Assembly: GCA_004835665.1 (NCBI GenBank)
Contig: RBKR01000012.1
Span: 620,001 to 684,000 of the forward strand
DNA from: Phoma sp. XZ068
Taxonomy: Eukaryota; Ascomycota; Dothideomycetes; Pleosporales; Didymellaceae
DNA length: 64,000 bases
Direction: 5' to 3'
Shown here: positions 33,723-46,100 of the stretch, in pieces
How positions within the stretch are numbered: position 1 is the stretch's first letter
Layout: each line of letters opens with the position of its first letter
Program-made: the position numbers and the translations under genes
Notes under the pieces: model-generated
Database searches by the model: none
Told to the model about the DNA's origin: nothing
What the model saw: the letters and a program-made list of their open reading frames with translations, nothing else

Positions 33723-35062
33723 GTAGTCACCTCGTGTTTAGCGCGCTGGAGTCCGTTATAGGTTCTTCTCGCGCGAATATATGACTGAACAAGATATTGT
33801 TTCACCTCGATGAGTGCACCTCGTGTACATGAGACTGTCTTAGTGCTTCATATACTGCAAAGAGTTAAGATGACGATAATATTCAGCTTGATTTTCCTAT
33901 TGATGGTCTTCTAAAACGGTAAGAAACCGACAGAAATTTGGTTCTAGGCGCGCTTCGATGATGCTGTTCCCTCCGGCAGGCTGTGTTTGCTTCAAGATGG
34001 GCCTTGAGAGAATACTCTGTAGATATCACAAGATCTTCGCGCTATTTTCCGCGGCTCTGTGGTGTAGAGATCTGGTCGGTGTCTAAAGATGTTGCTTGTA
34101 CCCTGTGTTTGGCGCAGGGGAGGGATGAAGTTAGAGTTTCCTACACCAGCTTGAGATTAATACTAGACTGGTACCCTTTAAGTCTCTCAAAGCACCTCTC
34201 GTCGCAAGGCCGTGGTGTGTACATATAATAAGAGTAAGTGGGGTGATGATCCGTGTCACAGCGCTGATGACATTCCTCACTTGCAGCCTCGCCAAAGCAT
34301 CCACCGACTGAATTCGAGCATTAAAAGCAGCATCAGATGATCGGGTCCTCCGCGGGGAAACCGGGAAAAGCGATCTATGGACATGTCGCTATCTTGCACC
34401 ATCAGCAATGCCGTCAGGTCCAATTGCGCCCGGCGAACGCTTAGAACAGTGGTCCTTGCAGGTACCAAGTGGAGCCTGCAACGACCCCTCCAGCCAGGCG
34501 CCGCATTATGGGCCGGACTGAAACGATGTGCGAGATGCTCAGACTGGTCGTATGACGTAGATCGCTGTCGCGTGATGCTTATCACACCACAACCTCAAGC
34601 TGCGAATACAACGATGAGCATAAGATTGAGGCTCAAATTGGTATCGGGAACGTGACAGAGGCTCAATTGCTAGGCTTGTGAGCAACTGCTACGGTGCCGC
34701 CGGCCGCTCTTGGTTGTGTCAGGGCGCGTTGTTGGCGTCCCGTTTCCCCGCATTCTCTTACCCCAGATACAGGAGGCCCAAGCTCCTCCCTGCCAGATCC
34801 GGCGCCGATTGGATGGGATGATGGTGTGGTGAACAGGTGACTGCCTCCTGTGCATCCGCCGACTGATTAACCCCTCATTGAAAAGCGTCTCAGCCCCCTT
34901 CTTCTGTTCTTCACACACTCACCTGTGCATCCTCCTCCTCACTTCACGCTCACCCTCAAGTGCCAATCTTGCAACCCACCAAAGCTCTTTGACAGCTTCA
35001 CCAACTTCCTGCTTAAACACTACCCAATTAAGCTTTTGCTTACCACCCCAACACTTTCAACG
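33723..35062. other. Gene-poor intergenic tract
   Basis: About 1.3 kb. Overlapping frames of 80-100 codons around 34277-34655 sit on both strands with no features. The last 150 bp before 35063 are C/T-rich, as usual for a fungal 5' UTR. Confidence 0.45.
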
Positions 35063-35909
35063 ATGGCAGAAACCGAGGCAACCCTCTCCAAGGTCGACTC
35101 TGCTACCCAGCAGCCTGAAGTCAAGGCCAAGCGCCGGCCAAGTTCTATGGCAGCTGACTGCTACGACATCTTAGACCTCCGTAAGTAGCTGTTTGGTGTT
35201 CCTGCATGAGGGGCGGCAAGTGAGGGGAAGTGGGCTGACACAATGGCAGAGAAAGAGGGCAAGACAATCAACATCGCGCCCGAGACACAAAAGCTAGGGT
35301 GGTAAGTTCGATCCCTCGCCCGACATATGTGCATTGCCCGTCTTGCACAGCGTAAACCTTACAGTCCAACGAACCGCTGTAATGTGATCTTCAAGGACCG
35401 GACCTGACTGATCGGCATGACAGGAAGCTGAACAAGTCACCATCAACAGTTGAGGACCCATCATTCCTGAGCTTGCCATTGTGCATACCCAAGGTGAAGA
35501 AGATCACCCTGCATTTCCCTCTTGGCCTTGAAGTTCAAGCACGGAACATGAAGGGTGTGACCATCAAGGATGCGCTAGATGCCATCCACAAGCAGTTCAA
35601 GAAGAGGGTATGTCACCATCCCTGACATTCCCGTCCCTGACATTCCCTTCCACGTGCAACCTTACATCTGGGATGTCCACTTTACCCCGCACCTGAACCA
35701 ATGATGTACAATCTTCCAGCAGCAGTACTGACTCGCAGCCACAGCAAGATGACGAGTTCGAGAAACCCTACCTAGCGGGTTTCGAGTGGGATCCCGAGGA
35801 AGACTACACACGATTCATCGTCCACCAGACGAATACCCCCACCTCGTCGTTCGGCAAGGACCAGTCTTCTAAGAAGAAGAAGAAGGCTGCTGCCGCGGCT
35901 GAGGAGTAG
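35063..35909 (+). CDS. Unrecognised small hydrophilic protein
   Basis: Four exons: 35063-35180, 35250-35301, 35424-35607, 35739-35909; 174 aa. I do not recognise the family with confidence. A folded core is likely in the middle: LCIPKVKKITLHFPLGLEVQ, NMKGVTIKDALDAIHKQFKK, then FEKPYLAGFEWDPEEDYTRF. This alternation of strand, helix and strand around LDAI-FKKR resembles short fungal domains seen in proteins of unknown function. The N-terminus is polar and the C-terminus is a Lys/Ala tail (SKKKKKAAAAAEE). No signal peptide. All introns have good donors (GTAAGT, GTAAGT, GTATGT); introns 2 and 3 are long (122 and 131 bp) and intron 3 contains a 15-bp tandem duplication at 35619-35648. Confidence 0.78.
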
Positions 35910-36640
35910 ATGAACGACTCGCCCCCTTCCCTGACCTCGACTCTATAATACGGCCTCGATCGTGTCTTCGTGCTTATACACCGGCAGATGGTGGGTACGG
36001 TGAATACGTTCGGAGGTTGGTCAATCTTCGCATCGATATGGGAAGAGCGAATGCACTGCTGCGGGTGGCATGACTGGCGTATCGTATGCCTTTCAAGGCG
36101 AGCGGTGCTCTGGTGGTCGCGCGGATGGTGTGTTCGTGGGACAGTTCATGGCTGCTTCAACACCTAGATATGTACGCTATAGGCACTCGTTCGGGCTGCT
36201 GGACAGCGCCTGATGAAATGAGAGAAGACCTTGTATCATGAAACCATCTGTTTATGTTGCTGTGATGCTGTCAAGCGTGTGGGCAAGGACCCACTCTGGG
36301 CTCTTCTTCCCGTCCAGATTACAGGTGCTAAGCGACTGCACGCCAGCAACTCTCATTCAGTCTTTCCTTCTTCCCAACAGTTCAATGAAGCCTGGGACAC
36401 GACCACAGTAATCAGCGCATCATGCGACAGTATTTAAGTCGCCTTCAGAGCTTGTCCCCGCATGGTGTGGACGCTCGCTGTGGTTGCCCGAGTGCTCCTT
36501 CGAGCACGCCCATTTGGCGCCATGGGCGGGGCGGGCCTGGCGAGTCAGCGGCTACCTAGCTACATCAGTCAACATCACGCTGCTTGCTTCCTTGTCTCGC
36601 ATTACAACATGCAAATCACATCGTCAGCGGTACAAAAAAT
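35910..36640. other. Intergenic region
   Basis: About 730 bp between two plus-strand genes; nothing recognised beyond presumed UTRs. Confidence 0.45.
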
Positions 36641-38584
36641 ATGAATTTCGTACTTCCTCTCCGACCTGGAAGGTCGGCAAGAACTCCAAAGACAACCAAA
36701 CCTTCCAAGAGCCCCCCAACACTCCAATTACCACCTGTGTCTCCTCGACGAAGACCAAGTCTCGCTACACGTGCTGGAGTGGCCAAACGTCGAAGCAGCG
36801 TCGTGACAACTTTCAATGCGCCATCAATGAGTTTCTTTCAAGCAATGTTTGGAGACGATTTTCCAGACGCGTTCGCAAGCGGCGATGGTCGCAGCTGCAA
36901 GAGCCAAAAAACACTACTCGATCTCCCAGCCGAGATATTGGAAATCCTCTGCCAAAAGCTCTCTAAAACGGACATCAAGAGACTTCGACTTACCTGCAGA
37001 GAGCTTTACGAGATGGTAGATTTGCGTATCGAACGCGTTTACGTTTCTCCAAACCGAGCGAATCTCGATTGTTTGAATATTATCCTCAATCACCCTCGTT
37101 ACCATCTGCGAGTGCAGGAAATTGTGTGGGATCTTGCCCTACTTGATGACTACCCAACACTGGAGAGCTTCCGAGAAGTACTTAAGATTGATGAGGGGAA
37201 AGCAAGAGTAGCACTCGAAGATCACCTGTCAACACTCTTCCAAAATGGCGATGAGAACGATACAGAGTTCGAGTCGATTAGTGTTGAAGATTGCATGAAT
37301 GAAGCCGGGAGCTTGAGCAATGTTGGCAAGGCCATCCTGCTCAGCGCAAGTGATCAAAAGTCCTTGAATATCATCGCCAGTCATGCCGCGTCAATGAGCG
37401 TTGAAGACAGTTATGTTCTCTACCAGAAGCTCTATCAGGATGAGAAGGAAATCATCAAAAGAGGATGGGATGTCGTTGGTTTGCAGCGTGCACTTACGCA
37501 GTTCCCGAACCTGAGACGCATCACCCTCACAAGCGAGGTCTGGAGACCATGGAATCCTGTACCCTCTTATGACACTCCTTTCTATCGTGCGCTACCGGCG
37601 GGCTTCCTGAAACCTTCAGTTTGGCCTTGGGTCGATCGTATGCACCTGAAATCACCGCAGTCTCCTTCCTTCGAGACAACTACACAGAACGCATCCGAAC
37701 AACATCTGCCAACAGAATGGAGAGGTTACAGCATCGTCATATCCTCCTTACTAACGAACCCCGTTCCACATCTTCAAGAGTTCATCTTAGATGTAGGAAA
37801 CGAAACCCTTGGCTTGCCTCGCCATCTGTTCGCTTTCACAAACCTCGACTACACGAAGACCATACAGGTGCTTAGCATTACGGCTCTCAAGAAGCTTCAG
37901 CTTTCGTTCATCGACCATGTCACTACCAGATATCCTATGCGGGTCTCCACTGACATTGGTCTCCTCAAGTATGTAATAAGTGCTGCGCCACACCTTGAAC
38001 ATCTGGATCTTAAGTGGAACACCCTCGCACACCATGCGCATAATCCCTTCGGCGACGACTTTCTCGAATTTGATTGCCTCAAACTAAAACATATGGCACT
38101 GCGGCATGCGAGGGTTGCGATTGACTGGTTGTATCGCTTTATCACGAACTCTGAGAATTTAGCGACCATCGTACTCGATAAAATTGAAGTAGCATCTCCC
38201 GGACAGGACATGTTCACGACTCGGGAGCGTTTCTTCACCCGCCTCAGAAACCATTACACGGCAACACTACTTCAAGGGCCAAGATTTATGTGGATTGAGC
38301 ACCTTGCGGACCGCATGTGGCGCACTTCCAAGCAATGGGTGGTGCTTGACGATGAGCTCAATGCCTTTTTGTACAATGGCGACGAATCGCCTTGGCGTTG
38401 GTACCCTACTACCGAAGAGCCCGAGACACTTAAAACTGGATTTGGTTGGATCATGGACGGCAGAGATTCAACAGTGCACATCAAGAGGAGTGAAATGGGC
38501 AACGGAACCAGGATAAGACCGAGGAATCCGTGGCCAATCGATGGGTCGACGTCTGATGTACATCCGGACTGGCGAATATACTGA
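36641..38584 (+). CDS. F-box protein
   Basis: Single exon, 647 aa, starting at the ATG in AAAAAATATGAAT; an in-frame TTG lies 57 bp upstream. A basic, Pro/Ser-rich N-terminus (RRRPSLATRAGVAKRRSS) precedes a clear F-box at about residues 75-115: TLLDLPAEILEILCQKLSKT then RLRLTCRELYEMV. The remaining 530 residues have scattered leucine-rich patterns (LEHLDLKWNTL, LKHMALRHARV) such as occur in F-box/LRR proteins, and several Trp-rich stretches near the C-terminus. Likely a substrate adaptor of an SCF ubiquitin ligase; target unknown. No introns, unlike the other F-box gene in the window. Confidence 0.88.
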   Translation: MNFVLPLRPGRSARTPKTTKPSKSPPTLQLPPVSPRRRPSLATRAGVAKRRSSVVTTFNAPSMSFFQAMFGDDFPDAFASGDGRSCKSQKTLLDLPAEILEILCQKLSKTDIKRLRLTCRELYEMVDLRIERVYVSPNRANLDCLNIILNHPRYHLRVQEIVWDLALLDDYPTLESFREVLKIDEGKARVALEDHLSTLFQNGDENDTEFESISVEDCMNEAGSLSNVGKAILLSASDQKSLNIIASHAASMSVEDSYVLYQKLYQDEKEIIKRGWDVVGLQRALTQFPNLRRITLTSEVWRPWNPVPSYDTPFYRALPAGFLKPSVWPWVDRMHLKSPQSPSFETTTQNASEQHLPTEWRGYSIVISSLLTNPVPHLQEFILDVGNETLGLPRHLFAFTNLDYTKTIQVLSITALKKLQLSFIDHVTTRYPMRVSTDIGLLKYVISAAPHLEHLDLKWNTLAHHAHNPFGDDFLEFDCLKLKHMALRHARVAIDWLYRFITNSENLATIVLDKIEVASPGQDMFTTRERFFTRLRNHYTATLLQGPRFMWIEHLADRMWRTSKQWVVLDDELNAFLYNGDESPWRWYPTTEEPETLKTGFGWIMDGRDSTVHIKRSEMGNGTRIRPRNPWPIDGSTSDVHPDWRIY

Positions 38585-39513
38585 CCGGCGTAGAGTTCCT
38601 AGTCCTACCTGCGGGACCGCGTGCGGGGTATCGACAGTTGTACTCGCGTTAGCCAATGCGAGTTGGCATGGTCTCGTTCCGCTGGTCTGGTAGCCAAGCT
38701 GCCTCCCATGGGGTTCTACGCACCTCAAGTGCGTCCCCGACTGGTTTATCACTGCGCTATAATGGACCATCTGCGACAACCGCCACCAAACGCATCACGA
38801 TAAGTAGGCTACGAACCATGTTGTCTGACTATCGACTATGACTACTACCCAACCCTGGCTCCATGCATTGGTTGCCAATGATATGGGCTTCGTAGTGGAG
38901 TCATCCGACAATGCAAGGGAATCAAAGAACCTTGATGCAACACTGGTGCATAGACCGATGGGGTTAGTACTGAATAAGTTCTATACCACCCTGTGAATCC
39001 ATTGATTGGATTCACTCTCCATTGTAGAGCAGGCGAGCAAACAGTTGCCATCGTGTCGCCATGCTGACAGTCGTGGCCCGACGGACGTGGCTCTCGACCC
39101 AACACAACAGCCACGAAATTGCCCCTACAGCCGATTTCGGCCAGATTGAGATGCTAAGTTGCGGAGTCCTAGACCTTAGTCTAGCTGCTTGCCTGTTTTG
39201 CAAGACCTTCGCGTTGAGTCTGCAAATTACCTGCACAAGATCTGAAGTGTAGCCTTCAACTTCATAATTGTTTCTGCACGACTAAGTGTGTATTCGCATA
39301 ATGACCCTCTCATCGGAACCAATGTGTGTCTTTGCAGGTTGAAAGAAATTTGACGTTACACTTGGTCAAGACGCATTGTATCTGCCATGATACGAATGTA
39401 TATCGTCTACGAACTTGGTATTATTGGTATTACATTCTTGGTAACACAAAAAGAACGCCTGGTACAAACCCTCAAATTACCACAACTTCATGTACATAAA
39501 GCGCTGGGATTGC
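38585..39513. other. Intergenic, convergent 3' region
   Basis: About 930 bp between convergent genes. Short minus frames at 38845-39236 have no features. No RNA gene recognised. Confidence 0.45.
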
Positions 39514-40536
39514 TCAGCGATCCACATCATTAGCCACCTTGATCACCACTGCGCCAACACCAGGACCTTTGTTGAACATGCGATGCGCCTCTGGCACCTC
39601 CTCCAATGTCCAAAGCTTTCGAATCGGCACCTTAATTTCACCCTTCCTCAGCATCTCCAACAAAGTCTTAAGCTCCGGCACATAAGTGCTCTGATCCCTA
39701 CTGATGTAGAAGAATGCCGTGCTGTTCGGACAGAACACATTCAGGTTCTTCGATAGCAGCTTTGCCATCTGCGGATACTGGCTCCTCACCTTTCCGCCAT
39801 TCAAAGCATTGTAGTTCCCGCCGTATCCAATCAGCTTTCCACCTTTAGGCGCAAGAATGCTCCAGCTTTCATCGTAGGACTCGAAGCCCAGCGGATCGAA
39901 CACTATGTGTGCACCGCCGATGGCATTCATAGCCATGATCCAGTCCTTATTGGTATAAACGAACGGATTGGCGCCTGCTGCGCGTACAGCGGCGTGATTG
40001 TACTCCGAGGCAGTGCCGTAGATCTCGGCGCCTTGCAGCTTGCACAGCGTGAGGAGGGCGAAACCTACAGAGCCGCTCAGGCCGTGGATAAATACACGCT
40101 GGCCCTTGGTAACTTTGCCAGAGCGGTATACCATGCCATATGCCGTCGTCCAATCCAGGATGAGGGATACGGCTTGCTTTAGATCAACGCCCTCTGGGAT
40201 TGGGACCAGGTACTTCTCGGGCAGATTGAGGCGCTCAGATTGGCCTTCATACACACAAAGACAGCCTACGAGGCTTCCAAGCTTGTACTTGGAGCTGCTG
40301 GGACCGTTGTGTGTTACTAGGCCGATGCAGCTGTAGCCGGTGGTGAGTGGTGCGGCCCTCTGGCCAGGGTAGGCACCGAGGCGCATTGCGATGTCTGAGC
40401 CACCGAAGCCTGAGTAGAGGACTTTGAGTTGGACTTCATTGGATGCCGGTAGACCGATCTCAGTTGTGATGACAGAAACCTGTGATGGGTCGCCGTAGCT
40501 TTCGACCAAAGATTTACGGATAGTCGTGGTGGACAT
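39514..40536 (-). CDS. Medium-chain reductase, quinone oxidoreductase-like
   Basis: Single exon, 340 aa; ATG at 40536 follows a TTG that could extend the frame by two codons only. GroES-like N-terminal domain (VQLKVLYSGFGGSDIAMRLG, PLTTGYSCIGLVTHNG) and Rossmann domain with the glycine pattern GQRVFIHGLSGSVGFALLTL. The structural and catalytic zinc ligands of alcohol dehydrogenases are missing, so it belongs to the zinc-free quinone oxidoreductase or enoyl reductase type using NADPH. C-terminal signature KGEIKVPIRKLWTLEEVPEA then GAVVIKV. Substrate unknown. Upstream 870 bp has no gene. Confidence 0.9.
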   Translation of the reverse strand: MSTTTIRKSLVESYGDPSQVSVITTEIGLPASNEVQLKVLYSGFGGSDIAMRLGAYPGQRAAPLTTGYSCIGLVTHNGPSSSKYKLGSLVGCLCVYEGQSERLNLPEKYLVPIPEGVDLKQAVSLILDWTTAYGMVYRSGKVTKGQRVFIHGLSGSVGFALLTLCKLQGAEIYGTASEYNHAAVRAAGANPFVYTNKDWIMAMNAIGGAHIVFDPLGFESYDESWSILAPKGGKLIGYGGNYNALNGGKVRSQYPQMAKLLSKNLNVFCPNSTAFFYISRDQSTYVPELKTLLEMLRKGEIKVPIRKLWTLEEVPEAHRMFNKGPGVGAVVIKVANDVDR

Positions 40537-41412
40537 GTTCAAGGTGTATAGCGGTGATTGACGGTATGGAAATCAATCACTACTTGGATGCTTTGCTGTA
40601 TCTTTAGATAGAAAAGGTGTCGAAAGTGCAGGTGAAGAGGTGAGATGAAGTATAGTTTCAATTGGAATGTTGAAGCTGATGAGTGGCACACTATCTGCTA
40701 CAAATGCTGCTTTTTATGCTTGCAGACCTATTCGGCGTACGGTCAGGCTCCAGCTGTTGAGACGTCTTCGTGAGCATCTTCGTGAGCGACGGCTCAACTT
40801 GGAGGAACCTGTGGCCAAGATGCTGCAGGGTTGTACTCAACGCCGAGTTGGCGGAAGGACTGAGGGTGCCGCTCGGAATGATTTCTTCCCGACTCACCTC
40901 AGCAGCATTGCCCCATTTGAACTAGCCCGATGCGCTAACTCTGGTGGCGCTGCGCCATGTTCCTGCGCCTCTTCCCCCCACACCACCACATCGGAACATC
41001 ACCAAGTCCACCTTTTAAGGCCCTCATTGGTGTTGCTGTGCGACGGCTTTTTTCTTTTTCTTCAACACCGGTTTTGTACAACGCCAGGTTCCGCTGGCCA
41101 TTACCCCATTCGACACCTACTGCATGATCATGGCGCAAGTCACTTGCAGCCACCGATCAAACACGAGTCTCGTGCACAATCATACGCTGAAGCGCACTGC
41201 GGAACTGTGGAGGATCTACACGCCTTGCAGCCGCCTCACCTAATTCACAATGTACGACACAGGATGCATTGTACCTGCACGTCACGTTCAATGCGGGTCG
41301 ATCGATGTTAGAGATGGCCAAAATTGCTTATGCATTGTAAATACTCCCGAAATATGTGCGTCGAAGTAACCTCTATGTACACGCCGTTTTCAGAACTAGC
41401 CGGCCAGCCAAT
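40537..41412. other. Intergenic region
   Basis: About 880 bp. A plus-strand ATG frame of 214 codons (40667-41311) fills it but is rich in Arg, His and Cys, overlaps a minus frame, and shows no domain; I do not call it a gene. Confidence 0.4.
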
Positions 41413-43117
41413 CTACTTCCGCCTTGAGTAGCAGCTAAACAGCGCCTTCCAAACACTACGCCTCGGCCCGGACCTTGCGCTTTCCTGCCTTCTGCTAGAT
41501 GTCTGTTGGTTCGGAACCTTCCCGGACTTCTCGTCAAGAGAATTAGTTGCAGAGCTGCTTTCCTCGGGCACGCTCGATTGGGTTCCGCTTGACACACGTG
41601 GCGTTCGGTGCGGATGCTCCACTAGATGCTTTTCGACAAAGCCCACCAAGTTCTCCACATCTCCAAGTGTGCTCATGGCGCCCAGTGTGGCTCGTATCAT
41701 CCCGTACGGGACGTCGCCTCGAATGTCATCACCCGGCTGATTACAACGGAACCCGGAGTTGAATGCTGCTCTTAGGTCTTTTGATGTCAACCCCAGAGCA
41801 GAGGCCATCCCAGCTGGATTGCACAGGGAGCCTGTTCGAACATGAATGTCGTTTGTTCTGAGCATGGCGCCTACTTCAAATCCACTCTTCCAGGATCCAT
41901 CACTCTTTCTGATATTGAAAGCCACTGTCGCACCCTGCGATTTGGAGTCCCCGTAGGTGGACATTGGCGCCTTGTACATGTGACAGAGAGGGACGCCGTT
42001 GGTGTGCTTCAAATCGGCCAGCTGGTCGTACAATCTCTTCGCTAGCCAGCTCGTATGCTCCGAGACTTGAGCCATGCCGTCGAACAGATTGATGTGGGTA
42101 TCAATAGCGCAGCTCAAAGCAAGTATGCTACGAATCGCAATCGTACCGTCCTCCAGTCGAGCATGCACACTGCCATCCTTTCGTTCTACCCACGGTGTGC
42201 CGATACATCCAATCATCTCAGTCGTGCCACCACCAAAGTACTTTCGGCGCTGCAACAAGTGAGCGGACGCCTTGCGGACGATCATGGCACCGAGGTCCGG
42301 GAAGCCAAAGATCTTATAAAAAGACATAGAGATGAAGTCTGGGGCTGCAGCATGATTGCTTAGATCAAGCGGGCTGGTCGAAACTAGAGCGGCTGCGTCT
42401 AAGAGGGTGTATACGTTCTTGTGATGTGTAGACCCGCGAATTTGAGAAGACCAACTCAGAGGGAGACGTTCGCCGTTCATGTTGGACTGCGCAGGATATG
42501 CAAACAGTGTGGGACGATTCGAAGGATTCTCATTTGGCAAAATCTCTCCACCGCTTAGCCAGTAGTCCATCTCGTCAGTTGTTGCAAGACAGTGGCTATT
42601 ATGCGCTTGCTCTCGCACCCCGACAAGACTAGTGTGGGCATTGCAGTGGTAGAGATAGTCGAAGCCGTGTTCGTAACCAGCGAAGCACTCCATTATCAGC
42701 TTCACAGCAGCCGTAGCATTTGCCGTAAATACGACATCCCAATGTTCTGGGTCAGCACTGAAGAGTCGTAACACCCTCTGCCGGGTTTGCTCCACCATCA
42801 AAGCAGAGAAGCTTGGTCTTGAGGCGTCCGAATGCGGATTAGAAAGAATAGAGACTTTCATCTGCGCACAGAAGGAGTCCATGAGTGACTTGCTCGCTAG
42901 AGTAGTTCCTCCATGATCAAGATAGGTAATACCTACACTGAGATTAGCACCACAACGTTCAAGCAAGCGAAGTCGAATCAAACATACCCTTAAGCATAGG
43001 GTATTCCATCTGTCGCACGACCTCCATCCGTCTGTTGTACGCGAGTCGCTCTTCTTCTTTCAAGTTCGTTTCATCTCGTCTCCAGGATATCGGATGTTGA
43101 CACGGAATATATGGCAT
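41413..43117 (-). CDS. Class V PLP enzyme, molybdenum-cofactor sulfurase-like without MOSC
   Basis: Two exons, 42988-43117 and 41413-42932 (55-bp intron); 549 aa. The fold is that of class V aminotransferases/cysteine desulfurases: ITYLDHGGTTLASKS at the N-terminus, HCNAHTSLVGVREQA, LLDAAALVSTSPLDLS, and SFYKIFGFPDLGAMIV carrying the PLP lysine (about 250). HVRTGSLCNPAG holds a conserved Cys (about 414) at the place of the persulfide Cys in Moco sulfurases. These match the N-terminal half of molybdenum-cofactor sulfurase, but where the MOSC domain should follow there is only a Ser/Arg-rich tail of about 70 residues (SSVPEESSSATNSLDEKS). It may sulfurate an unknown acceptor or work with a separate MOSC protein (inference). 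Confidence 0.88.
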
Positions 43118-46100
43118 GATCGTAACAACCGATGACCAACAAGCTGCTCGGCAGAGTGTTCTACTGTCGCACTGCTGTGTTATATGACTGGGCTGCCTTA
43201 TGGCTTTTATGTCTTCTCTTCCCAGTACATTGGCAGTACGATCATCTGCGCTAACTGGTTGCATAGTTGCTCGCCTCAGCTCTGCACAGTTCCGATTCGA
43301 GATATCCGTAGCGATGGTCAACGAGGCTCCAATAGGGCGATTCCCACCTACTCCATTAGCCTCCAAATCACCCACGGGAGGATAAGTAAACCTACTTCTT
43401 GACGAGCGAAAATTGATTTCCCTCAAGACGACAGGATCATAGACTCTCGATGTTCACTACCATTCAGTATGCTCTTTGCTTTTGAACGACGGCTCAAAAG
43501 TGGCGATGAGCTAGCGGCGCCTCAGTATAAGTCATTATGCTGGGTGGCAAGCGCGACCACTAGTGTATGTGCACGGGAAAGCATCGTGAAGGAGAGTGTT
43601 CCTTCATCTTAGAAGAGTAGGAGCTTCAATGATAGATTTTATGTTTGAAAGAAAAGATCGACGAGATGGGTCCCATGTCAAACGAGAGGAACAAGGAATT
43701 GTCATCCCCGGGGCCGGGGTCATGAGCGGCAGTGTCAACCATTCATAGAACTGACACTCCTTTTGGCCCCTCTGCTCCGCCGTGTGTTCGTGTCAGTGGA
43801 CGAATCGACGGCTCCCAGGTGTCAGTCATGTACCGTCAGCCGGATTGAGCTGACAGCTGCATATGCAGCCAGTAAATACTTTAGCAATCTTCTAAATACC
43901 GACAGTATGTGCGTGCAACCCATCTGGGAATCAATCTTCTACAGCGCTTGGTCACGGTTCCTTTGGTAGTTCACACATCTTGGCTTTCATGGCTCATCCT
44001 AAGGATGCCGAGGCATTGGAAGAATGATGCAGGATCCTTGTCAGTATCATAGGCCTATCCACATGGGATTTCTCTAAATGTCCTTAACGTCGTCCTTCAA
44101 GTCCATGTTCTGCTTGCCGTCTGTTGAGCCATGGATTCAAGACCGGGGTTGTCCGATCAATCATACCTCCGGCGCGCTTGTGACCCTTCGTTCGCTTTTC
44201 AGATACTCCATTTCATTAAGAGTGTAGATTGATGAAGTGGATGTCTCAATAGACTCCGAGCGAACAAATATCGGCCCCTGGCCAATAGCTCCAGGATCCA
44301 CTCGTAAGTGCTTCTTTCGGCAATCTGAAGGCGCAAAAAAGCAAAGATAGCTGTCCAAACTATTACGGTCAGAAGTTACCGGAACCCTGCGTACATCACT
44401 CGGACCGTTTTGATCTGTGCTTATACTTCGGCGTCCGTCATTGCATGGCAGTGACGTGTGGCGTAGGGGCACAGTTCGTATATGCTCGTGCATGATCTCA
44501 GGGCTGAGGTCGCCCCACAGACGCGGAGGCCTGAACCTCAAAATACTGATGCTCTATCTTATGTCTTTATTAGACATTTCATCGAAGAAACTGAAACCCT
44601 TTTGTCAGCCCTTCCTTCCCTCCCTTAGCTCGGGTATGCATTTGTTTATGGTACTCTTCACAAAGGAAGCATTTGTGGTGAAAGACTCTCGTGAGCCCAA
44701 AGAGGCGCTGCACCCGGAGACCAGGTGATAAGGTAACTCAAGCATGCGACTACTACTGGCTGTTACATCTAGACGCCAAACCCCAATTAGCGCAGGGCTT
44801 ACCATTCAAAGGCTAAGCTGGCCGCGAAGGTGGTCAGCCAGCGCCGGTTAAAACCCAGTGCCAAGATGTGGCACAGTTCCTGCACGTAATCAGCGTCATT
44901 GTCGGCCTGTGGATGTAGAAAGCCGTTACTCGGAGAGAACACTTGTGCCAAACGCTTTTGATTGTCAGTTGCACTACTGAAGAGAATAGTAAAGGAAATA
45001 CTCCCGTTGATTCATTTTGAGATTGCCTTTTCTCGTCATCTCTTGTCTTCATTTGTATTCAGCAAGAGATAATTCATATGTAGAACAGAGCCCAAAGAAT
45101 TGTCTGCAACTTGTAAACGCTTTTCAATGGAAATTCAGGGCTGTGCAGGATGCCTCGGGTTCCCATACATCTGCTGTGTTGGCTAGCCTATAATTCATGG
45201 GCGGACTCGATCAGTCCCGATTACCGTGTCCGACCGTCGTCTAGGATCATTGCTTTGAGCGTTATAGCTGCAATAGTGGCAGTTCAGAGTGAATCACAGG
45301 CAGTATGTCTCGTGCTTGATCAACCGCACTGGAAATCTGTACACTTCAGTTGCATGAAATACTTAGAAACGGTCGTACATTTCAAACACTTTCATTTCCG
45401 TTGGAGGTAGTCTAACTCAACCAATATTGAACAGGAAAGTGTGTTTCGGTACGATCTGCTTGTTGTGCCTTCTGCTTTGGAACAAGATTGCTCATAGGTC
45501 AGGCTCGCATGTCCTTCTGATCATCTTGGAATAAATAACAGAAAGCATTCACGTCTCTTTCAAAGCCTTACTGATCTTCACAACCTGCTGCAAGGATGTC
45601 GCGGAACGCAAGCTGCGGACCGTCTGCAGGAACAGCCGCTGCAAAATTTCGACCAGCGGAACATGGCCCCATTCGCTGAAAGGCTGCAGAGATTTGATCT
45701 ATACTCCTCGCATGCTCTGAGGAGCATTTGGCAGTAAAAACGAGTGTTTTGAACGTTTTATTGGGTTCCGCATTTCCAAGCTCCTTGGGAACGTTGTCAG
45801 CCAGCATGCTGAGATCACACGAATGTGCTTACCTATTCTGGTCACTTCTCCATCACGTGTTGCTTCAGAACGGGACCCCCCCATCTCCGAATTTCTGCTA
45901 CTTCTAGAGCCATCTCTGACATCGAGTTGTTGGAGGTAGCGCATCGCACCGAGAACTAGCTGTAGAGAGCTGCTGAACTCTATATATCGTTCGGCAGCTG
46001 CAAGAGCCTGTAGTCGGGACTTCTCGTGTGTAAGTGCTATGGCAGCCTCAATTGGATGTCGGAGCGCTACACATCAGAGATTGTCTTTCTCAGCTCCTTT

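Noticed and set aside
40667..41311. 214-codon plus-strand open frame starting with ATG
   Set aside because: No domain, skewed to Arg, His and Cys, overlaps a comparable minus frame, and lies in a promoter region.
39514..43117. Neighbouring reductase and PLP enzyme, considered as part of a biosynthetic cluster
   Set aside because: No backbone enzyme (PKS, NRPS, terpene cyclase) and no cluster-type gene set nearby; separated by ordinary intergenic sequence.
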